Assembly: GCA_021776245.1 (NCBI GenBank)
Contig: JAJFGF010000054.1
Location: 62,001-126,000 of the forward strand
Source: Hyphococcus sp.
GTDB lineage: Bacteria; Pseudomonadota; Alphaproteobacteria; Caulobacterales; Parvularculaceae
Reading direction: 5' to 3'
Length of the DNA: 64,000 nt
The notes beneath the pieces were generated by a model. It saw only the letters and a list, made by a program, of their open reading frames with translations. It made no database searches and had not been told where the DNA came from. Of the stretch, positions 8,262 through 16,989 are shown piece by piece. Position 1 is the stretch's first letter; each line of letters begins with the position of its first letter. Both the position numbers and the translations under genes were made by a program.

Positions 8262-8939
8262 ATGAGCCCACATTCCGTCAAAATCTGCGGTATTACCGAA
8301 ACCCAAACGGCGCTTTCCGCAGCCCGTGCCGGCGCGGATTATCTGGGATTTGTGTTTTTCCGCAAAAGTCCGCGTTTTATCGCTGCGGAAGCTGCGGAAG
8401 AGCTCATCATGGAACTCAAACAAGCAAGCTTTGATGAGGGTTTTGAGTTGCCGAAGCTTGTCGGGCTGTTTGTTGACGCTGGTGAGAAAGAACTCGCCGA
8501 GGCAGCGCCCCTGCTCACCCATTTCCAGTTTCACGGTCACGAAAGTCCGGAACGCTGCGAGGAACTCGGCGTCGCGTTCGCCGTTGAGGTGATCAAGGCG
8601 ATCCCGGTGACCGGCGCCGATGATATTGCTGCGGCAGGCGCCTATGACGGGCCCGCGGACATCCTGCTCTTTGACGCCAAGCCGCCGCCAGGGGCGGGCC
8701 GGCCCGGTGGGCACGGGGCGCCGTTCGACTGGGCCATACTCGAAGGCTACAAGGGCGAGACGTCGTTTCTTGTGGCTGGCGGGCTCAATCCGGATAATGT
8801 GGCTGACGCAATTGCTGCGCAAAAGAACGCTGCAGCATTTTTGGGTGTCGATGTCTCAAGCGGGGTTGAATCCGCACCGGGCGTCAAGGACCTGACTCTG
8901 GTCGAAGCCTTTGTTTCTACAGTAAAAACTGTGAAGTAG
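8262..8939 (+). CDS. trpF: Phosphoribosylanthranilate isomerase
   Basis: Catalyses the Amadori rearrangement of phosphoribosylanthranilate to CdRP in tryptophan synthesis. The 225-residue TIM barrel shows the catalytic Cys in VKICGITE, DYLGFVFFRKSPRF, KLVGLFVDAG, FQFHGHESPE and the catalytic Asp in LLFDAKPPPGAGRPGGHG, followed by FLVAGGLNPDNV. I place the start at ATG 8262 because the family begins directly with the VKICG strand; an upstream in-frame ATG overlaps the LapA-type gene and would add 16 unconserved residues. It lies 10 bases after that gene and is followed by a histidine phosphatase rather than by trpB. Confidence 0.96.
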   Translation: MSPHSVKICGITETQTALSAARAGADYLGFVFFRKSPRFIAAEAAEELIMELKQASFDEGFELPKLVGLFVDAGEKELAEAAPLLTHFQFHGHESPERCEELGVAFAVEVIKAIPVTGADDIAAAGAYDGPADILLFDAKPPPGAGRPGGHGAPFDWAILEGYKGETSFLVAGGLNPDNVADAIAAQKNAAAFLGVDVSSGVESAPGVKDLTLVEAFVSTVKTVK

Positions 8940-8947
8940 GAGTATTT

Positions 8948-9589
8948 ATGGTGCGGTTATTGTGCGCAGCATTGAGTGCAGCAATTTTAACATTTTCCGC
9001 GGCGCGGCCGGCGGTTGCAGAACAGCCGGCGGACAAATCCGCAGCGGTTTTTGACCTGTTGCGCAGCGGCGGCAATGTGCTGGTCATGCGCCATGCCCAT
9101 TCGCCGGGCGGTCAGAAAGCGTCTGTGGGTATGACGGAGGGCTGCAATCTGCAGCCCGGACGTGGGCTGGATGCGGAAGGATTCCATCAGGCGCGCGCCC
9201 TCGGGGAGTTTCTGAAGGACGAGGGCGTTCCGATCCTTAAAGCCTATACCAGCGATATGTGCCGCGCCTGGGATACGGCGCGTCTCACTGCCGGCGGCGC
9301 GCCGGTCACACCGCACCCGTCACAGAAGACGACCGATCCTGAAATCATCGCTGCATTCAAAAAAGAGATTGAGGCTGAATTGGCCGCCAATCCAGACAAG
9401 AACATCATTCTTGCCAGCCATTCCAACATCGCGCCGCTCGATGGGGCGATCGTCCTTGAAGGTGAAGAAGAGTTGCCGGAAGGCGTGATCAACGTCGTGA
9501 CAGCGCCGGCGTGGAAAGGCGTTGGCGGCGGCGTCGTGCGATTAACGCCGCGGGTGAATATCGTATCGCCCGCAGTAACAGTAGATTAG
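8948..9589 (+). CDS. Exported histidine phosphatase (phosphoglycerate-mutase-like) family protein
   Basis: A 213-residue protein with a cleavable signal peptide of about 24 residues ending in AVA-EQ. The mature part has the branch-1 histidine phosphatase signature LVMRHAHSPG, where the His after Arg is the phospho-acceptor (RHA instead of the usual RHG), GLDAEGFHQARALGEFLKD, a CRAWDTARL segment with a conserved Arg, and the second catalytic His in ILASHSNIAPL. It probably acts in the periplasm on a phosphorylated small molecule; substrate unknown. It begins eight bases after trpF and lies between trpF and trpB, where it has no evident link to tryptophan synthesis. Confidence 0.88.
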   Translation: MVRLLCAALSAAILTFSAARPAVAEQPADKSAAVFDLLRSGGNVLVMRHAHSPGGQKASVGMTEGCNLQPGRGLDAEGFHQARALGEFLKDEGVPILKAYTSDMCRAWDTARLTAGGAPVTPHPSQKTTDPEIIAAFKKEIEAELAANPDKNIILASHSNIAPLDGAIVLEGEEELPEGVINVVTAPAWKGVGGGVVRLTPRVNIVSPAVTVD

Positions 9590-9665
9590 CGCCGCTGGAG
9601 CCCGTAAACGAGTTCCGCGCGCTGCCTTTAGAGATCCTGGGCAGCCACAAAATTGACGGCCATAC

Positions 9666-9671
9666 TATAAT
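9666..9671 (+). promoter_or_regulatory. Consensus -10 box, possible trpB promoter
   Basis: A perfect TATAAT lies 57 bases before the trpB start in the 138-base gap after the histidine phosphatase gene. No good -35 stands 16-18 bases upstream, although TTGACG occurs both just before and just after it. The gap itself suggests trpB has its own promoter. Confidence 0.3.
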
Positions 9672-9727
9672 TTTTGACGGGTGCTTACGCCGAATGCGGC
9701 GCAGGACGACGCAGGTGATTTACAATT

Positions 9728-10969
9728 GTGATCAAACCAAACTCCTACCGAACCGGCCCTGACGCCGAAGGCCGCTTTGGCAAATTCGGCGGGCGCTTTG
9801 TCGCCGAGACCCTGATGCCGCTCGTCCTCGCCCTCGAAAAAGAATATGGTAGGGCCAAAAAAGACGAGCAATTTCAAGAGGAACTAAAGCACTACTTAAA
9901 GCATTATGTGGGCAGACCTTCGCCCTTATACTATGCTGAACGGCTGACGGCGTATTGCCGCGAACAGGCTGATCTATCGGGCCCTGCCGGCCAATATGGC
10001 GCGAAAATCTATTTCAAGCGCGACGAGCTCAACCATACCGGCGCCCACAAAATCAATAATTGCATGGGCCAGATATTGCTTGCCCGGCGCATGGGTAAGA
10101 CCCGGATCATCGCCGAGACCGGCGCCGGTCAGCACGGGGTGGCGACGGCGACGGTTTGCGCCCGCTTCGGTCTGCCTTGCATCGTCTATATGGGCGCGAC
10201 CGATGTGGAGCGGCAAAAACCAAATGTGTTCCGGATGAAACTTCTGGGCGCCGAGGTGATCCCCGTGACCTCCGGTAGAGCCACCCTGAAGGACGCAATG
10301 AACGAAGCGTTAAGAGATTGGGTGACGAATGTTGATGACACTTTCTACATCATCGGCACGGCGGCGGGGCCGCACCCCTATCCGGAATTGGTGCGTGATT
10401 TTCAGTCGGTGATCGGCATCGAGGCCAAAGAACAGATGATCGAGGCTGAGGGCCGGCTGCCCGATGCGATCATGGCCTGTATCGGCGGCGGCTCGAATGC
10501 GATTGGCCTTTTCCACCCGTTTTTGGATGATCTCGATACCGAAATCATCGGGGTGGAAGCAGCGGGTTTGGGTGTCTCGACCGATAAGCATGCCGCTTCG
10601 CTGAGCGGCGGTCGTCCGGGCGTGCTGCATGGCAACAGAACCTATCTTTTGCAGGACGCCGACGGGCAGATTCAGGACGCGCATTCGATTTCGGCGGGGC
10701 TCGATTATCCCGGCATCGGCCCTGAACACGCCTGGCTCCACGAATCCGGCCGGGTTGCGTATATTTCAGCCACAGACGACGAAGCCCTGGCGGCCTTCCA
10801 GCTTTGTGCAAAGCTGGAAGGCATCATCCCGGCGCTGGAACCGTCCCACGCACTCGCCCGCGCGATCGACAGGGCGCAGGCAATGTCCCGCGATGAGATT
10901 TTGCTGCTCAATATGTGCGGCCGTGGCGACAAGGATATTTTTTCGGTGATGGAGATTTTGGGGTCGTGA
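9728..10969 (+). CDS. trpB: Tryptophan synthase beta chain
   Basis: Converts indole plus serine to tryptophan, normally in an alpha2-beta2 complex with TrpA. The 413-residue sequence is of the standard TrpB1 type: [16 protein letters not shown] at the N-terminus, the PLP lysine in [13 protein letters not shown], the catalytic Glu in [15 protein letters not shown], the phosphate-binding GGGSNAIG loop and a [11 protein letters not shown]-terminal motif. Translation starts at a GTG at 9728. The gene is followed by a dienelactone hydrolase, not by trpA, and no trpA is present anywhere in the window, so the usual trpFBA order is broken here. Confidence 0.97.
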   Translation: MIKPNSYRTGPDAEGRFGKFGGRFVAETLMPLVLALEKEYGRAKKDEQFQEELKHYLKHYVGRPSPLYYAERLTAYCREQADLSGPAGQYGAKIYFKRDELNHTGAHKINNCMGQILLARRMGKTRIIAETGAGQHGVATATVCARFGLPCIVYMGATDVERQKPNVFRMKLLGAEVIPVTSGRATLKDAMNEALRDWVTNVDDTFYIIGTAAGPHPYPELVRDFQSVIGIEAKEQMIEAEGRLPDAIMACIGGGSNAIGLFHPFLDDLDTEIIGVEAAGLGVSTDKHAASLSGGRPGVLHGNRTYLLQDADGQIQDAHSISAGLDYPGIGPEHAWLHESGRVAYISATDDEALAAFQLCAKLEGIIPALEPSHALARAIDRAQAMSRDEILLLNMCGRGDKDIFSVMEILGS

Positions 10970-11002
10970 ACGCCCCGTCTCCGGCCAGATGGAGGGACGA
11001 CG

Positions 11003-11887
11003 ATGACACGTAAAAAAGCTGCGGATTTCGATCCGCGATTGCTGGACCTTTTTGACGGCTATGTGCATGGGGCGCTCAACAAGCGGGAATTTTTATCAAA
11101 AGCGTCAGCCTTTGCCGTTGGCGGGATGGGCGCCGCTGCATTATTGCAGGCGCTGCAGCCGGATTATGCGCTGGCCGAGCAGGTGGCGCCGGATGATGCC
11201 GATATCATCACTGAAGAGATCGAATATGCGTCGCCAGATGGGCATGGGACGGTCAAAGGATTAATGGCGAAGCCGGCCAAGCAAGGGCCGTTCGGCGCTG
11301 TGCTCGTTGTCCATGAAAATCGCGGCCTTAATCCGTATATTGAAGATGTTGTCCGCCGCGTTGCAAAAGCGGGCTATCTCGTCTTGGGCCCTGACGGGTT
11401 AACGTCTCTGGGCGGGTATCCGGGCAGTGATGATGAGGGCCGCACAATGCAGCGTTCGCTCGATAGCACAAAGCTTTTGGAAGATTTCTTTGCGGGGTTT
11501 GAACATCTAAAAGGCCACGCAAACAGCACTGGAAAGGTCGGCGCTGTGGGATTTTGCTATGGGGGCGAAGTCTGCAATGCGCTTGCGGTTGCGTATCCGG
11601 AAATGGCCTGTTCCGTTCCGTTTTACGGGCGTCAGGCAGCGGCCGATAACGTTCCTGCAATCGAAGCGCCGCTCTTATTGCATTATGCCGGTAATGACGC
11701 GCGCGTGAATGCAGGCTGGCCAGCCTATGAGGCAGCGCTCAAAGCAAACGGCAAGACATACGAGGCGCATATCTATGAGGGCGCAACTCACGGTTTTCAC
11801 AATGATACGACGCCGCGCTATGATGAAGAAGCGGCGGCGCTCGCCTGGTCGCGAACGCTTGCCTGGTTTGAGCGCTACTTAATCTAA
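11003..11887 (+). CDS. Dienelactone hydrolase family protein, probably exported
   Basis: A 294-residue alpha/beta hydrolase of the dienelactone hydrolase family. The catalytic Cys is in GAVGFCYGGEVC, the Asp in LHYAGNDARVNAG and the His in EGATHGFHNDT, all in the usual order. The first 60 residues precede the catalytic domain: a charged helix, KREFLSKASAFAVGGMGAAALL and an ALAEQ site, resembling a late Tat-type or internal signal segment as found in a group of 'dienelactone hydrolases' with long N-termini. There is an AGGGACG ribosome site. It starts 33 bases after trpB but is not metabolically connected to it. Substrate not predictable; it could hydrolyse small lactones or esters. Confidence 0.9.
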   Translation: MTRKKAADFDPRLLDLFDGYVHGALNKREFLSKASAFAVGGMGAAALLQALQPDYALAEQVAPDDADIITEEIEYASPDGHGTVKGLMAKPAKQGPFGAVLVVHENRGLNPYIEDVVRRVAKAGYLVLGPDGLTSLGGYPGSDDEGRTMQRSLDSTKLLEDFFAGFEHLKGHANSTGKVGAVGFCYGGEVCNALAVAYPEMACSVPFYGRQAAADNVPAIEAPLLLHYAGNDARVNAGWPAYEAALKANGKTYEAHIYEGATHGFHNDTTPRYDEEAAALAWSRTLAWFERYLI

Positions 11888-11943
11888 GCGCCGGGCGCAG
11901 CAGTTTTCTCTAATTTTAGTCTTTATAAAGATTAATACAGATC

Positions 11944-12993
11944 CTAATGGTCATCCCCGTAATGCCGGCCGGCGATCGTGATATCGCCGTCGCCGCTGGT
12001 GCGGATCGAGCCCTCATATTTGCTGATGTAAACGTCGCCGGAACCCTGCACCGAGACATCCGGATTTGTCGCCAGGCCCATATGCTTAAAGTCGCCTGAG
12101 CCGCGGACCCGGACTTTAAGATCGTCGGAACGACCGCCATTGATGACGCTGTCGCCGCTGCCATGGATTGAAACAGTTGTTTTGCCAGCGACGCTGGCGA
12201 GAGAAACATCGCCGGATCCATGGGTCGAGATATCTGCGCCGCTCTTTACATCGCCGGATCTGATGTCGCCGGAGCCGTGAATTTCAAAGCTGCCGGGCCC
12301 TCCCACATGACCGAGAGTGACGTCGCCGGAGCCTGAAATTCGCACATTGGCGCTGCCGGCAATATCGCCGGTGCGGACATCTCCCGAGCCGTGAATAGCG
12401 ATCGCCAGAATGTCAGCCGACCCGGTGATGACATCGCCAGAGCCGTGGATTCCGATATTGAGTTTTTCTGCAACATTGCCGAGTTTTAGATCGGCTGATC
12501 CATGGATGTTGATGTCAGCGGCTTTCATATTGCCGATCTCGCCTTCCACATGGCCTTCATCAACCAGGACATTGCCGCCAATGTCGCCCGCGCTCAGCAA
12601 TGTTACCGCGCTGTCCAAAGAAACATCGGTTCCCTGGGGAACGGAAATAACCAGCTTTGGAAAATCCTGGAGATAAATTTCAAAGGCGCGTTCGTCATTG
12701 CGGCGCCAATTAACGTCGTCCCACCAGCGCGTATCGTCAGGATCTTCGTCGCTCTTGATGGTGAGGATGCCAGCGGAAGCGTTCATGTGAACGGGATAGG
12801 AAGCGTTTTTGCCGTCGGTGATGACCGCGCGCACATTTTTGCTGCGGCTCGTCTTGATCTCGACCGTCCCAATGAAATCTTCGATGACAAGGCCGTCAAT
12901 ATTGCCGAAGTCGCCGGTTTCATCGGCAAAAGCTGATGCTGTCAAAGCAGCCAATGCAACTGAACTTAAAATGGTTTTTGTAAATGCGCCCAT
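11944..12993 (-). CDS. Exported GIN-domain (DUF2807) protein with HGSGD repeats
   Basis: A 349-residue secreted protein with a signal peptide (residues 1-23, cut after ASAFA). The first 150 residues carry a less regular beta region (EDFIGTVEIKTSRS, ISVPQGTDVSLDS). From about residue 165 onward runs a series of roughly 20-residue repeats each holding a His/Arg/Gln-Gly-Ser-Gly-Asp turn: one HGSAD, eight GSGD and a final SGDGD. Such regular beta-strand repeats form a right-handed beta-helix like the head domain of putative autotransporter adhesins (DUF2807, GIN). No translocator domain is fused. Its gene stands alone, convergent with the dienelactone hydrolase. It probably acts in the periplasm or on the cell surface; role unknown. 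Confidence 0.88.
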   Translation of the reverse strand: MGAFTKTILSSVALAALTASAFADETGDFGNIDGLVIEDFIGTVEIKTSRSKNVRAVITDGKNASYPVHMNASAGILTIKSDEDPDDTRWWDDVNWRRNDERAFEIYLQDFPKLVISVPQGTDVSLDSAVTLLSAGDIGGNVLVDEGHVEGEIGNMKAADINIHGSADLKLGNVAEKLNIGIHGSGDVITGSADILAIAIHGSGDVRTGDIAGSANVRISGSGDVTLGHVGGPGSFEIHGSGDIRSGDVKSGADISTHGSGDVSLASVAGKTTVSIHGSGDSVINGGRSDDLKVRVRGSGDFKHMGLATNPDVSVQGSGDVYISKYEGSIRTSGDGDITIAGRHYGDDH

Positions 12994-13153
12994 GGAACCG
13001 GTCCCTTCATTACAAAGATGTTGTTGGTTTCAGAGTGTACGGCCTTGTCAGGGCCGCCACAATCGTCGCAGGCTCGGTTTACCGCAGCGCGGAAACGGGC
13101 CGCCGCGAAAACCATTCGTAAAGCGGCGTTTACGCTTGCGTCATTCACGACTA

Positions 13154-13190
13154 GAACGGCTTACTGACCGCCCTGTCGGGCAAGCCGTTC
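13154..13190 (+). other. Nested inverted repeat upstream of the M20 amidohydrolase gene
   Basis: A perfect nine-base stem (GAACGGCTT with AAGCCGTTC) encloses a second four-base stem (GCCC TGTC GGGC). It ends 57 bases before the M20 start, so it may lie in the 5' untranslated region. No T-run follows, so it is not a terminator. It could be an operator or an RNA fold. Confidence 0.4.
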
Positions 13191-13247
13191 GAGGGTATTG
13201 ATTGGTCGCGTTTTCGAACTGCGAAACCGGGTCTGGAGGGACATTTC

Positions 13248-14573
13248 ATGAAATCCATCATCACCGCATCGCTCGTCATCCTTGGGGCGCTTGGGGTCGC
13301 GGCGCCGTCACTTGCTCAGTCGGGGGCGCAATCAGATCTTCGCGCCGCCATTGCTGCGGATTATGACGAAAATCTTGAAGCGCTGTTTACGCATTTCCAT
13401 GAAAACCCGGAGCTCTCCCATCGTGAGTTTGAAACGTCGAAACGTCTCGCGACTGAAATCCGCGCGCTCGGCTATGACGTCGCTGAAGGGGTCGGCGGCA
13501 CTGGCGTCGTCGCGGTCATGAAAAACGGCGAGGGGCCGACAGTGATGATCCGCGCCGATATGGACGGGCTGCCGGTCAGGGAAGATTCGGGCCTTTCCTA
13601 TATGTCCACCGCAACCCAGGAAGATATCGACGGCATCGTCAAACCGGTGATGCATGCCTGCGGACATGACACGCATATAACATCGCTTGTGGGGACGGCG
13701 CGGCAGATGGCGGCGCGCAAGGACACATGGTCGGGAACGCTCGTGCTTATTGGTCAGCCTGCTGAGGAAAGGATTTCCGGCGCCCGGGATATGCTGGAAG
13801 ACGGACTTTATGAACGCTTCCCGAAACCCGATTACGCCCTGGCCTTTCATGTGTCAGCGAACACGCCCACCGGCCGGATCGAAGCGCCCTTGGGCATCAG
13901 GGCCTCGAGCTCAGACAGCGTCGATATCATCGTCCATGGCGTCGGCGCCCATGGCGCGTCACCGCATAAAGGCGTTGACCCGGTACTCGTCGCCGCCCAG
14001 ATCGTGGTCTCGCTGCAATCGGTTGTCTCGCGCACGATTGCGCCCCAGGAAGCGGGCGTCATTACCGTTGGCGCCATTCACGGCGGGTTCAAGCACAACA
14101 TCATCAGCGACAGGGTCGAAATGCAGCTCACCGTTCGATCCAATAACCCCGAAACCCGGATCAAGCTTCTTGACGCAATCGATCGCGTCGCCGAGGGCGT
14201 TGCTGTCTCCATGGGCGTTCCCAAGAAGCTGATGCCCGAGGTTATTCGGTCCAAAACCGAAACCACGCCGCCGACGATCAATGACCGCGCGACGGCAGAA
14301 TTAATCCGTGCGGCCTTTACCGGGCAGTTGGGCGAAGGGGTTTTGATCGACAAACCGCGCGAGGGCATGGGCGCGGAAGATTTCGCTTATTTTGTTACGC
14401 CGGAAAGCGGCGTCAAAGGCGTCTACTTTAATGTCGGCGGTACGCCGGAGAAAAATGTCGATGACGCGCCGTCACACCATTCGCCCTTATTCAAGATCGA
14501 ACCGGCGCCGGCGATAAAATTAGGCACCGAAGCGATGGTTGTCGCAGCGATGACGCTGTTCAATCAGAACTAG
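13248..14573 (+). CDS. Exported M20-family amidohydrolase
   Basis: A 441-residue zinc amidohydrolase of the M20D group (hippurate hydrolase/aminoacylase type). A signal peptide ends at SLAQS around residue 24. Catalytic landmarks are HENPELSHREFETSK, the metal-binding Asp in MIRADMDGLPVRED, the HACGHDTHI motif, a Glu-Glu pair in QPAEERISGARDML and GMGAEDFAYF near the C-terminus; the lid/dimerisation domain lies between. It should remove an acyl group from an amino acid or hydrolyse a peptide-like amide in the periplasm. The start has GGAGGG seven bases upstream. It stands alone between a structured upstream region and argG. Confidence 0.93.
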   Translation: MKSIITASLVILGALGVAAPSLAQSGAQSDLRAAIAADYDENLEALFTHFHENPELSHREFETSKRLATEIRALGYDVAEGVGGTGVVAVMKNGEGPTVMIRADMDGLPVREDSGLSYMSTATQEDIDGIVKPVMHACGHDTHITSLVGTARQMAARKDTWSGTLVLIGQPAEERISGARDMLEDGLYERFPKPDYALAFHVSANTPTGRIEAPLGIRASSSDSVDIIVHGVGAHGASPHKGVDPVLVAAQIVVSLQSVVSRTIAPQEAGVITVGAIHGGFKHNIISDRVEMQLTVRSNNPETRIKLLDAIDRVAEGVAVSMGVPKKLMPEVIRSKTETTPPTINDRATAELIRAAFTGQLGEGVLIDKPREGMGAEDFAYFVTPESGVKGVYFNVGGTPEKNVDDAPSHHSPLFKIEPAPAIKLGTEAMVVAAMTLFNQN

Positions 14574-14628
14574 CGCCCAGACGCTTGGCGCGCTATGTGC
14601 TGCGTTGCAGCATGAGGAGCGCTGAGCC

Positions 14629-15852
14629 ATGCCTGACAAAAAAGACATCAACAAAGTCGTCCTCGCCTATTCCGGCGGGCTCGATACTTCGGTGATCCTG
14701 AAATGGCTGCAGGTGGAATATGACTGCGAGGTCGTCACCTTCACCGCCGATCTAGGGCAGGGGGACGAATTGGAGCCGGCGCGGCGCAAGGCCGAACGGG
14801 CTGGCGTCAAAGAGATCTATATCGAGGATCTGCGCGAGGAATTTGTTCGCGATTTCGTTTTTCCGATGTTTCGCGCCAATGCGGTTTATGAAGGGCTCTA
14901 TCTTCTCGGCACCTCAATCGCTCGGCCGCTGATCGCCAAACGGCTTGTTGAAATCGCGGCGCAGACCGGCGCCGATGCGATTTCTCACGGCGCCACCGGC
15001 AAAGGCAACGATCAGGTGCGGTTCGAGCTAAACGCCTATGCGCTCAATCCCGATATTCATGTGATTGCGCCCTGGCGGGAGTGGGATTTGAACTCCCGCG
15101 AGAAGTTGATTGCCTGGGCGGAAAAACATCAGATCGAAATTCCAAAAGACAAGCGCGGCGAAGCGCCATTTTCGGTCGACGCCAATCTTCTCCATACCTC
15201 GTCCGAGGGTAAGGTTTTGGAAGATCCGGCAAAAATGGCGCCGGATTATGTTTATCAGCGTACTGAGGACCCGGAGAGGGCGCCTGACGAAGCCGAAAAC
15301 GTCGAGATCGGATTTGAGCGCGGCGATGCTGTTGCCGTCAATGGCGAAAAGCTGTCGCCGGCGGATTTGTTGGCGCGCCTCAATGCGCTGGGCGGCAAAC
15401 ACGGCGTTGGACGGCTTGACCTTGTGGAAAACCGCTTTGTCGGCATGAAATCGCGCGGCGTTTATGAGACCCCTGGCGGAACAATATTGCTTGCGGCGCA
15501 TCGGGGAATTGAACAGATCACCCTTGATCGCGGCGCTGCGCATCTCAAAGACGAACTGATGCCGCGCTATGCAGAGTTGATTTATAATGGCTTCTGGTTT
15601 GCGCCCGAGCGCGAAATGCTCCAGGCGGCGATCGATAAAAGCCAGGAGTATGTGGCCGGGCTTGTGAGAGTAAAACTCTATAAGGGTTCGGCAAATGTGG
15701 TTGGCCGCGAATCCGCGCATACGATCTATTCTGAAGCCCATGTGACCTTTGAAGAGGATGCGGTTTACAATCAGAAAGACGCTGAAGGATTTATTCGCCT
15801 TAACGCTTTGCGCCTGAAGCTTCTTGCGCGGCGAAACCAGACGATAGGCTGA
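14629..15852 (+). CDS. argG: Argininosuccinate synthase
   Basis: Joins citrulline and aspartate at the expense of ATP in arginine synthesis. The 407-residue sequence shows the N-type PP-loop [15 protein letters not shown], the [15 protein letters not shown] signature, the [14 protein letters not shown] segment and [14 protein letters not shown], all characteristic of the family. A GAGGAGCGC ribosome site precedes the ATG. It stands immediately upstream of ppa (gap of four bases). Pyrophosphatase removes the PPi that ArgG releases, so co-transcription makes metabolic sense, though this reading is inference. Confidence 0.98.
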   Translation: MPDKKDINKVVLAYSGGLDTSVILKWLQVEYDCEVVTFTADLGQGDELEPARRKAERAGVKEIYIEDLREEFVRDFVFPMFRANAVYEGLYLLGTSIARPLIAKRLVEIAAQTGADAISHGATGKGNDQVRFELNAYALNPDIHVIAPWREWDLNSREKLIAWAEKHQIEIPKDKRGEAPFSVDANLLHTSSEGKVLEDPAKMAPDYVYQRTEDPERAPDEAENVEIGFERGDAVAVNGEKLSPADLLARLNALGGKHGVGRLDLVENRFVGMKSRGVYETPGGTILLAAHRGIEQITLDRGAAHLKDELMPRYAELIYNGFWFAPEREMLQAAIDKSQEYVAGLVRVKLYKGSANVVGRESAHTIYSEAHVTFEEDAVYNQKDAEGFIRLNALRLKLLARRNQTIG

Positions 15853-15856
15853 TGCA

Positions 15857-16381
15857 ATGGACCTTTCGAAAATAGAAATCGGCGTTAATCCGCCTACGGA
15901 TGTAAATGTTGTCATTGAGGTGCCGCTCGGCGGCGACGCTATTAAATACGAAATCGACAAACCTTCCGGCGCGATGTTCGTCGACCGTTTTTTATATACG
16001 GACATGCGTTATCCCTGTAATTACGGCTTTATTCCTCATACGCTTGCTGATGATGGCGATCCGGTTGACATTATGGTTGTCGGCAATCGCCCGCTCTTTC
16101 CCGGCGCGGTTGTCGGCGCACGGCCGATTGGCGTTTTGCTGATGGAAGATGAGGCGGGACTTGACGAAAAGATTCTGGCCGTCCCGGCGCCGCGGCTGAC
16201 GCGTTATTATTCGAAGATCGATCATTATACCGATCTTCCGGAGATCTTAATCGAGCGGATCAGCCACTTTTTTGCGCATTACAAGGATTTGGAACCCGAT
16301 AAATGGGTGAAGCTGGTAGGCTGGCGCCCGCCTGCGGAGGCCGAGGCTTTGATCCTCAAAGGTGTTGAAGCGGCTAAATAA
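15857..16381 (+). CDS. ppa: Inorganic pyrophosphatase
   Basis: A soluble family I pyrophosphatase of 174 residues that hydrolyses PPi to phosphate. It has the expected EVPLGGDAIKYEIDKPSGAM segment, YPCNYGFIPHT and the acidic metal-binding motif DDGDPVDIMVV (three Asp), then YSKIDHYTDLPE and the conserved KDLEPDKWVK loop. It starts four bases after argG and its last eight bases overlap the 3' end of a convergent DsbA-like gene. Confidence 0.98.
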   Translation: MDLSKIEIGVNPPTDVNVVIEVPLGGDAIKYEIDKPSGAMFVDRFLYTDMRYPCNYGFIPHTLADDGDPVDIMVVGNRPLFPGAVVGARPIGVLLMEDEAGLDEKILAVPAPRLTRYYSKIDHYTDLPEILIERISHFFAHYKDLEPDKWVKLVGWRPPAEAEALILKGVEAAK

Positions 16382-16985
16382 AATCTGCGGCAATAGCGGC
16401 GTCGATCTGGGCAAGGCGGTCCTTGCCGAAATACATTTTATCGCCGACAAAAAAAGCAGGCAATCCGAAAACGCCGCGGGCAACCGCTTCGCTGGTATTG
16501 TCGATCAGCGCTTTTTTCACCTCAGGGCTTTGTGATTTTGCAAGAAGGGCTTGGGCGTTGAGCCCCGCTCCCGATAGCACTGAGGCAACGATCTCAGGCT
16601 CGTTCATGTTTTTGCCGTCTTCCCAGATGGCCGCCAGGACAGCATCTCTATAAGTCTTCTCGCAGTTTTCGGTTTTCGCAGCGATCAGCCCACGCATCAG
16701 CGCCAGCGTGTTGATCGGAAAATGCGGATTGAATGTAAATCGATCAAGCTCATGCTCTGTGCAGAAGCGGCGTATCTCCAGCATTTCATAATCAAGCTTT
16801 CCTTTGACGCCGGCAAACGCCGCCATTGGCGGCCGGTTTCCTGTCGCTTTGAAAATGCCGCCAAGCAGGCAAGGAACCAGTTTGATATCCGCCTTCGATA
16901 ATGCCTCGAATGACCCCAGCGCTTTATAAGCGAGATAGCAATTGGGGCTCGCGAAATCGAAAATAAATTCTAGTGTCCTTGTCAT
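16374..16985 (-). CDS. DsbA-fold 2-hydroxychromene-2-carboxylate isomerase-like protein
   Basis: A 203-residue thioredoxin-fold protein of the kappa-class GST/HCCA isomerase type. The N-terminal strand and active-site turn read FIFDFASPNCYLAYKAL, with the catalytic Ser in the place of the first DsbA Cys, followed by VPCLLGGIFKATGNRPP. The C-terminal thioredoxin part contains AVARGVFGLPAFFVGD with the cis-Pro. HCCA isomerases use glutathione in naphthalene degradation, but most family members lie outside such pathways and have unknown substrates. The gene is four bases downstream of an SDR gene on the same strand and probably forms a two-gene unit with it. Confidence 0.88.
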   Translation of the reverse strand: MTRTLEFIFDFASPNCYLAYKALGSFEALSKADIKLVPCLLGGIFKATGNRPPMAAFAGVKGKLDYEMLEIRRFCTEHELDRFTFNPHFPINTLALMRGLIAAKTENCEKTYRDAVLAAIWEDGKNMNEPEIVASVLSGAGLNAQALLAKSQSPEVKKALIDNTSEAVARGVFGLPAFFVGDKMYFGKDRLAQIDAAIAADFI

Positions 16986-16989
16986 TGGC

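Noticed and set aside
11916-11935. TTAGTCTTTATAAAGATTAA dyad between two convergent genes as terminator
   Set aside because: AT-only stem with a wobble pair and no T-run; too weak to support.
12000-12480. Repeated 'tcgccgga...gccgtgaat' blocks looking like a CRISPR or tandem repeat array
   Set aside because: They are in frame and encode the HGSGD protein repeats; spacing and sequence vary as in protein repeats and there are no unique spacers.
14629-16005. Long minus-strand frame opposite argG (15028-16005)
   Set aside because: Complementary to argG/ppa, no motifs; a consequence of GC-rich codon bias.
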